Positions 8,876 to 19,145 of a DNA stretch of 64,000 nucleotides are shown here, one piece after another (the first letter of the stretch is position 1; every line of letters starts with the position of its first letter). The position numbers and the translations under genes are program-made. The notes beneath the pieces were generated by a model, which had not been told where the DNA came from, did not search any database, and worked only from the letters and a program-made list of their open reading frames with translations. The stretch is from Chitinophagales bacterium (lineage in GTDB: Bacteria > Bacteroidota > Bacteroidia > Chitinophagales > Chitinophagaceae). The stretch spans positions 92,895 to 156,894 of the forward strand of contig JAAFIK010000005.1 in the NCBI GenBank assembly GCA_013298665.1, given 5' to 3'.

Positions 8876-11548
8876 ATGAAGCCGATATTAAGGCCGATAC
8901 TGCTGTTGATGATCCTTTTCTTTGCCGGAAATACGCTTTTTGCCCAATTTGGCGGTGGTGGCGGCCAGAATATGAATATGGGACACCTGTATGGTAAAAT
9001 CATAGACGCGGCTACTGGTAAACCCCTGGAAGCAGCTTCCGTACAGCTTATCCAGAATAAGCTGGACAGTGCTACTAAAAAGCGGAAGGAAGTAGTAGTG
9101 GCAGGTATGCTGACCAGCAAAAAAGGAGAGTTCAGTTTAGAAAACCTCGGTATACTGGCCGCTTACAAATTAAAAGTAACGGCCATTGGTTACAAAACGT
9201 ATGAGCAAAAAGCCGTATTCGAAATGAATATGGGCGGAGGGGGTGCGCGCAATGGCGATTTCAGCAGTATGCTCAACGGGGTAGACAAGGACCTGGGCAA
9301 TATCAAATTAGAAACAGACCCACAGCAACTGGCAGGAGTAACCGTTGCTGCCACGCGCGGCCTGCTCACTATGAACATCGATCGTAAAGTATTCAATGTA
9401 GAAAAAAACCTCAATAGTATCGGGGGTACGGCCGTGGATGTGATGAAAAACGTACCTTCTGTGAATGTTGACATCGATGGTAATGTTACCCTGCGCAATG
9501 CGGCACCACAAATTTTTGTTGACGGCCGTCCGTCAACGCTTTCGCTCGACCAGATCCCTGCAGATGCGATTGCCAGTGTAGAAATCATTACCAATCCTTC
9601 CGCCAAATACGATGCGAGTGGCGGGGGCTCAGGCATCCTGAATATTGTGCTCAAAAAGAACCGGAAAGCCGGTTATAACGGGAGTATCCGCGCCAGTGTT
9701 GACTCCCGGCTGCGCCCGGGGCTTGGTGGCGACATCAACATCAAACAAGGCAAAATCAATCTTTTTGCCAACACCATGCTGGGGATGCGTAAGTCGATCA
9801 GCACGGTTAATACCACCCGTACGGATTACTTAAATAATGCTATTGCCCACCTTACACAGGAAAATGGCCCGGTAAGCAGGGGATTTTTTGCCTTTGCCCG
9901 CCTGGGTATGGACTATTTTATCGACAACCGCAATACGATTACCATCGGGGGCAATATTGTAAGGGGACGTTTTAAAACCAATGATGATATCAGCATTAAC
10001 CGTGATACCGTCAATATCCTTTCGCCCATTTATGACTATGGCAAACGCAATAGTGATAACCTCGGCAATTTTCGTAATTATGGTGCATTGTTCAGCATTA
10101 AGCACAACTTCGCCAAAGCAGGAAAGGAATGGACTGCTGATGCAAATTTCAACTACAGCAAGAATGACAATACCGGTGATTTCCTTACCCGGTATTACAA
10201 TACAGACAACAGTCCTAAAACACCACTATTTGCGGAGCGGACAACTGGCGGTGGCACCACAAAATTCCTGACACTCCAGACAGATTTTACCAACCCCATC
10301 AGCAGTACCCAAAAAATGGATATGGGGCTGCGGGCAGCTTTCCGTGATTTCAACAGTTTTAATGACAACTATTTTAAAACACCGGCAGGCGTGTATTTTC
10401 TGATTCCCGGCGTCAACAACAGCTACCAGTTCAACGACAGGGTGCTGGCCGGCTACACCACCTGGTCGCAACAGGTTAAAAAATTCAGCTTTCAACTGGG
10501 CTTACGTCTTGAAAGCTCTGAGTACCGCGGTACCCTGAATACCACAGGGGCTAAGTTTAAAAATGAATTTCCGGTAAGCCTGTTTCCCAGTGCCTTTTTT
10601 ACCTATAAACTTACGGATAAGCAGGATTTGCAAATCAATTACAGCCGTAAGATCAACCGGCCGAATTTTTTCCAGTTGATTCCTTTTGTCGACTTTACCG
10701 ATTCGCTCAATCTTTCGAAGGGCAATCCTGACCTTGTGCCTGAATTTACCAACCTTGTTGAACTGTCTTATCAAAAACAATATGGCGGCAACAATCATAC
10801 ATTCCTGGCCTCCGCCTATATGCGCAATACCGACAACCTGATTACACGCAACCAGTACAAGGATAGAAATCCGAATCCTGCCAAGCCCGACAGTGTTATC
10901 ATCAACACTTTTGCCAATGCCAACCGGAGTTTTACCGTGGGGCTTGAACTTACGGGTAAAAATAAAATCAGTTCCTGGTGGGATCTTACCACCAATATCA
11001 ATCTCTTTAATGCGCAACTCAAGGCAGGTAATATTGCTGGCGGGCTCAACAACAGCCAGTTCAGTTGGTTTATCAAAATCAACAACAGTTTTAAGCTCCC
11101 CGAAAACTATTCGATCCAGTTTTCCGGCGACTACCAGGCCAAGACCCTGCTCCCTCCCAGTTCTTCAGGCGGCGGCGGCGGGGGGGGCGGCGGCCGTGGT
11201 GGTGGTATGATGTTTGGCGGTGGTGGCGGTTTTGGCCAGCAACCTGCATCTGCACAGGGGTATATCAAACCTATTTATGGGGTGGATTTCTCGATCAAGA
11301 AAGACTTTCTTAAGAACAATATGGCTTCCCTCACTCTCCAGGTGAGCGATATTTTCCGGACCCGGTTGAATGCGACGCATGCCGAATCTGTTTTCTTTGT
11401 ACAGGACAACGAACGCAGACGCGACCCCCAGTTGGTAAGGCTGAACTTCAACTGGCGCTTTGGCAAGATGGATATTTCGCTGTTCAAACGCAAAAACATG
11501 AAGGGAGAAATGGAAGGTATGCAGAGTGGCATGAATGGTATCCAGTAA
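8876..11548 (+). CDS. Outer-membrane TonB-dependent receptor, OMP_b-brl_3 type
   Basis: The 890-residue protein has a signal peptide (to about residue 23, ...NTLFAQ), a glycine-rich patch, a carboxypeptidase-like regulatory domain (about 35-105: GHLYGKIIDAATGKPLEAASV), a plug-like domain (about 140-260, with VDVMKNVPSVNVDIDGNVTLRN, IFVDGRPS and IEIITNPSAKYDASGGGSGILNIVLKK) and a long beta-barrel. This is the architecture of the Bacteroidota outer membrane beta-barrel family PF14905. An unusual low-complexity Gly-rich loop with a run of eight Gs in the DNA (11165-11235) interrupts the barrel. The ligand is unknown and no transport partner is adjacent. An inverted repeat at 11579 follows the gene. 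Confidence 0.9.
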   Translation: MKPILRPILLLMILFFAGNTLFAQFGGGGGQNMNMGHLYGKIIDAATGKPLEAASVQLIQNKLDSATKKRKEVVVAGMLTSKKGEFSLENLGILAAYKLKVTAIGYKTYEQKAVFEMNMGGGGARNGDFSSMLNGVDKDLGNIKLETDPQQLAGVTVAATRGLLTMNIDRKVFNVEKNLNSIGGTAVDVMKNVPSVNVDIDGNVTLRNAAPQIFVDGRPSTLSLDQIPADAIASVEIITNPSAKYDASGGGSGILNIVLKKNRKAGYNGSIRASVDSRLRPGLGGDINIKQGKINLFANTMLGMRKSISTVNTTRTDYLNNAIAHLTQENGPVSRGFFAFARLGMDYFIDNRNTITIGGNIVRGRFKTNDDISINRDTVNILSPIYDYGKRNSDNLGNFRNYGALFSIKHNFAKAGKEWTADANFNYSKNDNTGDFLTRYYNTDNSPKTPLFAERTTGGGTTKFLTLQTDFTNPISSTQKMDMGLRAAFRDFNSFNDNYFKTPAGVYFLIPGVNNSYQFNDRVLAGYTTWSQQVKKFSFQLGLRLESSEYRGTLNTTGAKFKNEFPVSLFPSAFFTYKLTDKQDLQINYSRKINRPNFFQLIPFVDFTDSLNLSKGNPDLVPEFTNLVELSYQKQYGGNNHTFLASAYMRNTDNLITRNQYKDRNPNPAKPDSVIINTFANANRSFTVGLELTGKNKISSWWDLTTNINLFNAQLKAGNIAGGLNNSQFSWFIKINNSFKLPENYSIQFSGDYQAKTLLPPSSSGGGGGGGGGRGGGMMFGGGGGFGQQPASAQGYIKPIYGVDFSIKKDFLKNNMASLTLQVSDIFRTRLNATHAESVFFVQDNERRRDPQLVRLNFNWRFGKMDISLFKRKNMKGEMEGMQSGMNGIQ

Positions 11549-11578
11549 CAGCAGTAGTATAAACGATAATATATATAA

Positions 11579-11603
11579 GAAGGCCGCCAGTGAGGCGGCC
11601 TTC
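11579..11603. terminator. Inverted repeat, probable terminator downstream of the receptor
   Basis: A perfect 10-bp stem (GAAGGCCGCC / GGCGGCCTTC) with loop AGTGA lies between the convergent receptor gene and LytTR regulator gene. It has no long T run, so it may serve as a weak bidirectional terminator. Confidence 0.6.
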
Positions 11604-11797
11604 ATAAATTATAGCGAACGGATTGATAGTAGTGAAAAGAAACAATGACTTTGGTTTAAGGTTTTATCGTCCCTTGTTTATAAGGTCATCTGCAATACAA
11701 AGAAAGCCATTCTCTTTCTGATAATAACGTCCAACTTCATACTTACCGCGCATTACCCGATAAGCGTGTCTGTTTTCAGAATAAGCGTGTACACGGG

Positions 11798-12541
11798 TTA
11801 TCCGAATTTTGCCAGAAAATCATCCTTACGGCGGCTGGCTACTTCAATACTCGTACCATCATCCATCACTACATACCCTCCCCTGCCCTTGTGGTATTTT
11901 TTTATCCGGTTCAGGTTGATGATGTGTGAGTTATGGATCCGGCAAAAAATACCTGGCGGCAACATATCTTCATATTCTTTAATACTTTTAGACGCCATGG
12001 TTTTCAACGGGCCGTCTGAATAGATGATGGTATAGCTGCCGCTGGCTTCGCAGCGTATGATCTGGTCTACATTCATAAAAACAATACCATCGGCAGAGGG
12101 AACGGCGATTTTTTGCAACTGCACCTGGTTGCTCTTGAGGTTTTCGAGCAGGTTACCCAGTTGCTGGTTGATGCTGCGGTTGTTGACACGGTCGGCGGCC
12201 TTATTCACTGCTGTTTTCAGTTCTTCAATATCCACAGGTTTCAACAGGTAATCGATAGCACTGTATTTAAAGGCTTTAAGCGTATAATCGTCAAAGGCTG
12301 TAATAAAAACAATCGCAAAATCTACCGGCATGAGTTTATCCAGCAGGTCGAACGCATTGCCATAAGGCATTTCAATATCCAGGAATACCAGATCAGGTTT
12401 TGTTTCCCTGATCAGGGTATAAGCCGTATTGATATCGGCGGCATCACCGACTACCTGCACTTTCGGACAGAAATCTTCGAGCAACTTTCTGAGTATGCGC
12501 GTATTTTTTGGTTCATCATCAATTAAGAGCGTCCTCATCAT
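11798..12541 (-). CDS. LytTR-family response regulator
   Basis: The start is taken at the ATG at 12541 (MMRTLLIDDE), six bases after the kinase stop codon; a GTG at 12547 and an ATG at 12538 are alternatives. The protein has a receiver domain (acidic pair Asp8-Asp9, phospho-acceptor Asp55 in VFLDIEMP, Thr/Lys switch positions in FITAFDD and LLKPVD) and a C-terminal LytTR DNA-binding domain (about residues 150-248, with RCEASGSYTIIYSDG and FCRIHNSHIINLNRIKKY). It pairs with the sensor kinase encoded just upstream, with only a few bases between the genes, so they are surely one operon and one two-component system. Target genes cannot be read from this window. Confidence 0.93.
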   Translation of the reverse strand: MMRTLLIDDEPKNTRILRKLLEDFCPKVQVVGDAADINTAYTLIRETKPDLVFLDIEMPYGNAFDLLDKLMPVDFAIVFITAFDDYTLKAFKYSAIDYLLKPVDIEELKTAVNKAADRVNNRSINQQLGNLLENLKSNQVQLQKIAVPSADGIVFMNVDQIIRCEASGSYTIIYSDGPLKTMASKSIKEYEDMLPPGIFCRIHNSHIINLNRIKKYHKGRGGYVVMDDGTSIEVASRRKDDFLAKFG

Positions 12542-12547
12542 AAACAC

Positions 12548-15500
12548 TTATAGTTTTTTCATGCTGTAATTCAATGGCAGCGTAACGGTTACTTTTGTTC
12601 CAAGAGGGCGCCGGTGGTTGTCGTATAAATCTTCAATGGTTACGGTAATGTTTTCCTGGATGGCTCTGTTCATCATGGCGATCCGCTGGCTGGTGAGTGA
12701 GCTGCCTTTTGACTGGTACTCAATGTGCCGTGCACTTTTATAGGCTTCGGCTACTTTGCGACCCACACCATTATCAATAATAGAACAAATTAACTGATTA
12801 TTCCATAATGATATGTTAATCTCGATCAACCCTTTTCCTTCCTGCTTCAGCCTTAACCCGTGACGTATGCTGTTTTCGACATAAGGCTGCAGGAGCATGG
12901 GGGGTAAAAATAACTCATCCGGCTGGATGCGGCCATCTACCCGTATTACATAATCAAACCGGTCTTCAAAGCGGTTTTTTTCCAGTTCGAGATAAGAGCG
13001 CAAAAAATCCTGTTCCTCCCGGATACTGATGAACTGTCGGCCGGAGTTGTCTAAAGTCTGCCGGATCAGCCTGGCAAATCCGCTGATGAAACGGTTGGCG
13101 CCTTCCACATCCTTATCGATTACATATTGCTGTATTGAATTCAGGCAATTGAAAATAAAATGAGGATTCATCTGCGCTTTTAATGCCTGTTGTTCAAGTT
13201 CAGCAATTTTACTGACCGTTGCGGTTTTTTCCCGTTCGCGTTTCCGGATTTGTTTTACCCGGAAATTGGCTATCCACCAGGTTAAACCCAAAATGGCCAG
13301 TAACAGGGTAATCCTGAACCAGGTTTTTTCCATAAGGGTCTGCGCGACTTCAAATTGTATCACGATCAATTCGCTCTTCACCCCAAACTTATTCGTTGCC
13401 TGTAACTCAAACCGGTATTTACCGGAGGGGAGTGTTGGATATTGCAGGTAATTCTCGGTGGTTATCTTTGGGACATTATCCAGTCCCGACAGCTTATACT
13501 GGTAAACGATGTCTCCGGCAGACTTATAGGATATGCCCACAAAATCGAAGCGGATATTATTATCCTGGTGCCGGAGCAACAATGCAGAACTGTCGTACTG
13601 CAACTCTTTTCCTGAGACGGTAATACCGAGTATGCGCAGGTCGCAACGGGAGTTGACCGACATCTTTTCTTCATCAAAAAAAGTAAACCCGGCTGGCGTG
13701 CCTACATAGACCATATTTTTATCTACATAGACGGTATTGATCATGTTGGAGGGTAGCCCATCGGCTGTGGTGTAACGCATTTCTACAGAAAAATCCTTAT
13801 CGGCAATAAATATCTTATTCAATCCACGGTCGGTACCCACCCATAAATGATAGCCGGAAATATACATGGTGCGTATAATGTTCCCGGTAAGTCCGTCGCG
13901 GGTAGAAATATTTTTCACCACCCGTTTACCATCAAAACAAACCACGCCGTTATCGTTTGTACCGATCCACAAATAAGCCCCATCGTAGAGGAGCCGGGTA
14001 ATACGGTTGGCCAGCAAACTATCGATACCGGAAAGGTCGGTTTCTTTGCCATCGCGGTCTATCCGTTTCAGGCCATTGAGTGTACCCACATAAAGGTCGT
14101 CACCCGCAAAAGCCAGAGCGGTACTGCGCCCGGTAATCCAGCGGATATTTTTCGGCGGGGCACCGGGTACTGAATCACTGAATAAACTGATACCCGAGCT
14201 GCTCCCGACTGCGACAATGTTCCTGTTGCTGATATCGATATCTTTAAGGGAGGGGGTAATGGATTGATAAGATAAAAAAGTAGGTGAGAGTTTTGCCAGG
14301 TCCGTTCCCTTATACACAAAGGATTCGGTAAGATAATAGACATCTTCCCCTTTGACCAGCCCCTTCAGGTGGCGTCTTGCACCGATGCCGGGGAATACAA
14401 TCCGTTTGCTGATGTCAAGCGTTTTGATATTGAGCACTGCAAGGCTATTGTTTTCATTGCCCACCAGTATTTCTCCTTTGTACCGCACAATAGTATTGAC
14501 GGATTCCTTTTCACCGGTACCATTGCCTGTCTTTATGTTGCGGATAACGGGGGTATTAAGTCGCCAAACGCCATTGCCGAGCGAACAAAACCACAGGTTT
14601 CCTTCATTGTCTTTAAGGGTATGACAAATATTTTCTGCAGACAGGAATTTCTCCGGTAAGGGGGTGCCTCTATGATTAAAGCTGTACACGCCACGGTTGG
14701 TATTGGCATAAAAAAGGCTATCATCAATAACGCTGTAACTTTTTACCCCATCGGGCAAGCGGATAAAGGTTGTTGTATTGGTAGCGGGCTCATAAACAGA
14801 AAGGGTTGCATTAACGGCAAGCGAATACCCTATAGAATGTGCCATGAACCGTTTGCCAATAAACGGCCCGGTGGTACTGCCATCTGTAAAAGGTGGTATT
14901 ACGTGATACCGTAAGAACTCAAGGGGCTTGTGTTTATGCAGCTTCAGTTCGTAAAAGGCCGTTGTATTGATGTCTTTGCTTTCGGCTCCCATAGCCACAA
15001 TGCGTAGTTTGCCCATCCCATCAACACCAACACCCGCAAATTCGCTGAAAAGATTACTTACCGGTTTCTCGTATAGGACACGTCCATCCGGTTCAAGTAT
15101 ATACAATTCACTGACGGAAAGAAAGAGGATATTTCCCCGGGGGTCTTCGCATATGGATACGATATTTCCATGCGGCCGGACTTTTGCCAGCACACTATCG
15201 TTGGAAGGTTTGTGGATGACCCCTTTATAATAGTAACAGATACTATTTGAAAAGGGCAGCATCCAGACACGTCCCCTGCTGTCTACAAAAAGTTTTACGA
15301 TTTCATTATCCGGCAAACCATTGGCGGTTGTGAAGTTTTTAAACCGGGTGCCGTCAAACCTGCTGACACCGGTTTCTGTAGCAAACCACAGGAACCCATC
15401 CTTATCCTGTACGGAATGGTAGACCTGGTTGCCCACCAGTCCGTCCTTGATATCATAATGGCGATAAGAGAAATCCTGGCCAAATCCTTTGAGTATGCAG

Positions 15501-15562
15501 CACAAAGCAAGCAACAGGAAACCCGATATTTTCCTGAACGGTAAGGAGACTGGAGGTTTCAT
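12548..15562 (-). CDS. Reg_prop / Y_Y_Y sensor histidine kinase (LytS-type)
   Basis: The 1004-residue protein has a signal peptide (to about residue 28), a large periplasmic two-fold beta-propeller built of Reg_prop repeats (recurring GLVGNQVYHSVQDKDGFLWFAT-like and DGAYLWIGTNDNGVVCFDG-like blades, residues about 30-690), a Y_Y_Y domain (about 690-760, with YQYKLSGLDNVP and LPSGKYRFELQATN), one transmembrane helix (about 765-785), and a His_kinase domain with His801 in MNPHFIFNCLNS followed by a HATPase domain (Asn897 in PYVENSIRHG, IDNGVG near 930). Many Bacteroidota kinases of this layout sense glycan breakdown products, but the ligand here is unknown. The partner regulator follows directly. 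Confidence 0.93.
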   Translation of the reverse strand: MKPPVSLPFRKISGFLLLALCCILKGFGQDFSYRHYDIKDGLVGNQVYHSVQDKDGFLWFATETGVSRFDGTRFKNFTTANGLPDNEIVKLFVDSRGRVWMLPFSNSICYYYKGVIHKPSNDSVLAKVRPHGNIVSICEDPRGNILFLSVSELYILEPDGRVLYEKPVSNLFSEFAGVGVDGMGKLRIVAMGAESKDINTTAFYELKLHKHKPLEFLRYHVIPPFTDGSTTGPFIGKRFMAHSIGYSLAVNATLSVYEPATNTTTFIRLPDGVKSYSVIDDSLFYANTNRGVYSFNHRGTPLPEKFLSAENICHTLKDNEGNLWFCSLGNGVWRLNTPVIRNIKTGNGTGEKESVNTIVRYKGEILVGNENNSLAVLNIKTLDISKRIVFPGIGARRHLKGLVKGEDVYYLTESFVYKGTDLAKLSPTFLSYQSITPSLKDIDISNRNIVAVGSSSGISLFSDSVPGAPPKNIRWITGRSTALAFAGDDLYVGTLNGLKRIDRDGKETDLSGIDSLLANRITRLLYDGAYLWIGTNDNGVVCFDGKRVVKNISTRDGLTGNIIRTMYISGYHLWVGTDRGLNKIFIADKDFSVEMRYTTADGLPSNMINTVYVDKNMVYVGTPAGFTFFDEEKMSVNSRCDLRILGITVSGKELQYDSSALLLRHQDNNIRFDFVGISYKSAGDIVYQYKLSGLDNVPKITTENYLQYPTLPSGKYRFELQATNKFGVKSELIVIQFEVAQTLMEKTWFRITLLLAILGLTWWIANFRVKQIRKREREKTATVSKIAELEQQALKAQMNPHFIFNCLNSIQQYVIDKDVEGANRFISGFARLIRQTLDNSGRQFISIREEQDFLRSYLELEKNRFEDRFDYVIRVDGRIQPDELFLPPMLLQPYVENSIRHGLRLKQEGKGLIEINISLWNNQLICSIIDNGVGRKVAEAYKSARHIEYQSKGSSLTSQRIAMMNRAIQENITVTIEDLYDNHRRPLGTKVTVTLPLNYSMKKL

Positions 15563-15628
15563 TTAACCGCTAATATCTGCCATTTTTTGAAATAATTAGC
15601 ATTATTTTGCCGGATAAATCACGATTGA

Positions 15629-18148
15629 ATGAAGAAGTTTAGTTTCGGGCTGGTTTTACCGCACCTTATTGCCATTGCTGTATTTATCCTTGTGGCTGTT
15701 GTATTTTGTAAACCCGCGCTTGAGGGTAAAGTACTTCAGCAGAATGATATTTCGCATTGGAAAGGTTCTATCCACAATTCGGAAGAGTATGCCAAAACGC
15801 ATAACGGACGGTACCCGCTCTGGAGTAATGGTCCTTTCAGTGGTATGCCCGCTTTCCAGATCGGAGGTGTAGGGAATAATACTGTTGCAACCATCGTGCA
15901 TACGGTGCTTACCCTTGGTCTGCCCAAACCCATACAGTTCTTCTTCCTTGCCTGTATCTGTTTTTATATCCTCTGTATCACTTTGCGCATCAACCCTTAC
16001 GCGGGTATTGTGGGCGCACTGGCTTTTGCCTATGCCACTTACAATCCGGTCATCATAGCAGTGGGGCACGATACCAAAATGCTTGCCATGGCCTATATGC
16101 CCGCAGTCTTGAGCGGGGTATTGCTGATCTATCAGCGAAAATACATCCCGGGGGCATTGCTCACTGCCTTGTTCAGTTCGGCCATGATTGCCATGAACCA
16201 CGTACAGATTGTCTATTACTTAGCCATCGCCATTGTAATCATGACTCTTTTCTTTATGGCACAATGGATCAGGGAAAAGGCATACAAACACCTCGCTATT
16301 GCGGCCTCACTGGCTATTATAGCTGCGGGAGCAGGGGTAGCCAATAATGCTGAAATACTTATGAGTACCTATGAGTACCAGAAGTTTACCATACGGGGCG
16401 GGGGATCCGTGCTGACGGATACTGCCCGGAATGAAAAGGCGAATAAATCAGTTAATGGTTTAGATAAGGATTATGCGCTGGCCTACAGCCTCAACATCTC
16501 CGAACCCCTGGTGATGATGGTGCCGCGCATGTTTGGCGGCAGCAGTGAGAAGGAAGAAATCAGTCAGGACAATTCGAAGGCCATTGAAGCGCTCAGCGCC
16601 CTGCCCAAAGAATTGCAACAGCAATTGCCACTGGCGTATTACTGGGGCGGCATCAAAGATGTGGGTGGCAATACCGGCACATCGGGGCCGCCATATCTTG
16701 GTGCCTTTATCTGCTTCCTGGCAATCCTTTCCTTTTTTGTAAAAGAAAATAAACATCGCTGGTGGATACTCGCTGCTACAGGCTTCACCATTGCGATGTC
16801 CTGGGGTATTTATTTTGAAGGGTTCAACGGATTGCTGTACAAATACCTGCCCATCTATAATAAATTCCGGGCACCTTCGATGGTGATGGTTATTCCGCAG
16901 TTGCTGCTGTCGCTGTCGGCTGCAATTTTTGTGAACTACCTTATTGGCCAGCAGGATGCTAAGGCTGCAATGGCGACCTTAAAGAAAGGGGCTATTGCCA
17001 CCGGGGGTATTTTTGTGCTGCTTTTGCTGCTCTATTTTACATTTGATTTTTACAGTACGGGCGATAATAACCTCCTGCGCCAGGTAAGGAGTATGAACCA
17101 GCCGCAGTTGCTGGACTATGTAAAATCTTTTTATGAGGGTCTTGTGGCTGACCGGAAAACCCTTATGATGAATGACATCCTGCGTGCACTCCTGTACGTG
17201 GCACTGGCGGGAGGACTGGTCTGGATCGTTATCCGGAAATGGCTCAAGCCTGTTTTGGCCTGTGGTATTTTTGCCGCCGTTGCCCTGATTGATGTGCTGC
17301 TCATTGATTCGATTTACCTGAATAGTGATAATTATAAAGAAAAAGAAGAAAACCTGGCTTCCTTTAACCCTACCAAGGCTGACCAGGAAATACTGATGGA
17401 CAAAACCGATTACCGCGTACTCAACGTGGCGGGCAACCGGTTCAACGAAAACAATACTGCTTATCTCTACAAATCGGTGGGTGGTTATCACCCCGCCAAA
17501 CTCCGGATTTATCAGGACCTGATTGAAAAGCAATTGAGTAAACCGGATCTGAACATGCCTGTACTCAATATGCTGAATACCAAATACCTGATACAAAAAG
17601 ATGGTGCGGGTAATACGCAGCAATACCAGCCCAACCCCGGCGCACTTGGCCCTTGCTGGTTTGTAAAACAAGTGGTGTTTGTAAAGAATGCCGATGAGGA
17701 GATGAAGGCGCTCGATAATTTTAATCCGCGCGATACGGCTTTTGTACAGGAGAGTTTTAAGGGGTTGCTTGCGGTTCTGCCACAGGCGGATACTACTGCA
17801 ACCATCAAACTGGTAAAGAATGACAATGATGTGATTACCTATACTTCCGAAGCTGTGGCCAATGGCTTCGCTGTGTTCAGTGAAATTTACTACCCGGCAG
17901 GCTGGAAGGCGTATATCGACGATAAGGAAGCGCCGATTGTGAAAACCAATTATGTTCTGCGTGGCCTGGCTATTCCTGCGGGCAAACACAATATTAAATT
18001 TGTGTTTGAACCACAGGGGCATCTGATGGGTAAAAAAGCAGGCTTTGCGGGCATGCTGATCATGCTTGCATTGCTGGTTCTCTGGGGCATATCCGTTTTC
18101 AGGCGCAGCAAAACAGGTGCAGTACCTCCAACGGAAAAATTATCTTAA
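15629..18148 (+). CDS. YfhO-family polytopic membrane protein
   Basis: The 839-residue protein has a first transmembrane helix at residues about 7-27, then many more (roughly 90-110, 120-215, 230-255, 360-400, 425-475, 520-560, and a last one near 805-825) with large periplasmic loops. The membrane topology, the early SNGPFSGMPAFQI segment and the C-terminal beta domain (FAVFSEIYYPAGWKAYIDDKEAPIVKTNYVLRGLAIPAG) are typical of YfhO/DUF-type GT-C-like proteins, thought to act in surface glycan or lipid glycosylation. It heads a run of same-strand glycan genes up to fcl. The 66-bp gap to the divergent kinase gene holds a TTATTTTG box at 15602. Confidence 0.85.
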   Translation: MKKFSFGLVLPHLIAIAVFILVAVVFCKPALEGKVLQQNDISHWKGSIHNSEEYAKTHNGRYPLWSNGPFSGMPAFQIGGVGNNTVATIVHTVLTLGLPKPIQFFFLACICFYILCITLRINPYAGIVGALAFAYATYNPVIIAVGHDTKMLAMAYMPAVLSGVLLIYQRKYIPGALLTALFSSAMIAMNHVQIVYYLAIAIVIMTLFFMAQWIREKAYKHLAIAASLAIIAAGAGVANNAEILMSTYEYQKFTIRGGGSVLTDTARNEKANKSVNGLDKDYALAYSLNISEPLVMMVPRMFGGSSEKEEISQDNSKAIEALSALPKELQQQLPLAYYWGGIKDVGGNTGTSGPPYLGAFICFLAILSFFVKENKHRWWILAATGFTIAMSWGIYFEGFNGLLYKYLPIYNKFRAPSMVMVIPQLLLSLSAAIFVNYLIGQQDAKAAMATLKKGAIATGGIFVLLLLLYFTFDFYSTGDNNLLRQVRSMNQPQLLDYVKSFYEGLVADRKTLMMNDILRALLYVALAGGLVWIVIRKWLKPVLACGIFAAVALIDVLLIDSIYLNSDNYKEKEENLASFNPTKADQEILMDKTDYRVLNVAGNRFNENNTAYLYKSVGGYHPAKLRIYQDLIEKQLSKPDLNMPVLNMLNTKYLIQKDGAGNTQQYQPNPGALGPCWFVKQVVFVKNADEEMKALDNFNPRDTAFVQESFKGLLAVLPQADTTATIKLVKNDNDVITYTSEAVANGFAVFSEIYYPAGWKAYIDDKEAPIVKTNYVLRGLAIPAGKHNIKFVFEPQGHLMGKKAGFAGMLIMLALLVLWGISVFRRSKTGAVPPTEKLS

Positions 18149-18185
18149 ATGAAGGTGTTACAGTACACTTCAATCAAAAGGCACG

Positions 18186-19106
18186 TTGACAACAGCAGCA
18201 AATACGGTTAAAATATCGGCGGTGATCTGCTCTTACAACCGGGCAAGGTTTATCATCAAAGCGGTGGACAGCATTTTTGCACAGCGGTTTCCTGTTGCTG
18301 ATTATGAGGTGGTGGTGGTGGACAACAACAGTACAGACAATACGCTGGCGTTGCTGGCCCGATACCAGGCCGATCATCCCCAACGCGCTTTCCGCTATTA
18401 TACCGAGCTTAACCAGGGTGTATCGCATACCCGTACCCGCTGTGTAAAAGAAGCAAGGGGGGAAGTGGTGGCTTTTATTGATGATGATTCTTATGCGGAG
18501 GACAACTGGCTGGGCAGTATCCATGACTTTTTTGCCACTCATCCCGATGTGTATTCGCTTGGCGGTAAGATACTGCCCTATTATTTAGCGGAACCACCCG
18601 CCTGGTTTTCCCGCTACTTCTTTGGTCTGGTAGGGCGTTTTGACCTGGGCAAGGACATCAAACCACTTACGGGCAGCCGCTATCCTTGCGGGGCCAATAT
18701 GGCTTTCCGCAAAGCGATATTTGAAGAGATTGGTTTTTTCAATACGGCTATCGGCAGGAGCGGGACGGGGCTTAGCGCAGGCGAAGAAAAAGACATTTAC
18801 CTGAAAATATTAGCCACGGGGAAGCGGGTGTATTACCTGCCGCAGATGGTGGTGCACCATGCCGTGGAAGCCAATAAGTTTGATATTGGTTACGTGCAGC
18901 GGCACAGCATGGGCATTGGCAGCAGCGAAAAAGTACGGCTGAAGGATGCTTCGCTTTATCGCCGGACACTCAAATACTTCGAGTACATCGGCAAATGGGG
19001 CTATGCGGTATTGTATGGCACGGGGTTCCTGCTGCGCGGACAGTGGAGCCGCTTCCATATGCTGGAGCGCTTCAGGTGGTGGGTACTGAAGGGCTATTGG
19101 CAATAA
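18186..19106 (+). CDS. Family 2 glycosyltransferase
   Basis: The start is a TTG at 18186; no ATG exists in this frame before the conserved KISAVICSYNRARFI motif at residue about 9, so a TTG start is the best explanation. The 306-residue protein has a GT-A fold with VVDNNSTDNT, the DDD motif in VVAFIDDDSYAEDNW, and a conserved acceptor-site region (GANMAFRK...GAGEEKD-like). There is no transmembrane segment except a weakly hydrophobic C-terminal patch. It lies 37 bp after the YfhO-like gene and before a second GT2, so it probably adds a sugar to a surface glycan. Donor and acceptor are unknown. Confidence 0.88.
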   Translation: MTTAANTVKISAVICSYNRARFIIKAVDSIFAQRFPVADYEVVVVDNNSTDNTLALLARYQADHPQRAFRYYTELNQGVSHTRTRCVKEARGEVVAFIDDDSYAEDNWLGSIHDFFATHPDVYSLGGKILPYYLAEPPAWFSRYFFGLVGRFDLGKDIKPLTGSRYPCGANMAFRKAIFEEIGFFNTAIGRSGTGLSAGEEKDIYLKILATGKRVYYLPQMVVHHAVEANKFDIGYVQRHSMGIGSSEKVRLKDASLYRRTLKYFEYIGKWGYAVLYGTGFLLRGQWSRFHMLERFRWWVLKGYWQ

Positions 19107-19145
19107 CCACCCGTTTGAAGGATACCAATCATAACGACAAGCATC

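Noticed and set aside
11650..11797. Possible frameshifted extension of the LytTR regulator (minus frame ending RYYQKENGFLCIADDLINKG)
   Set aside because: The regulator already ends where LytTR proteins usually end; the extension has no ATG of its own with support. It may be a remnant, but I cannot back it.
18149..18185. ATG at 18149 as start of the first glycosyltransferase
   Set aside because: It is in another frame from the conserved KISAVICSYNR segment; the TTG at 18186 is the only workable start.
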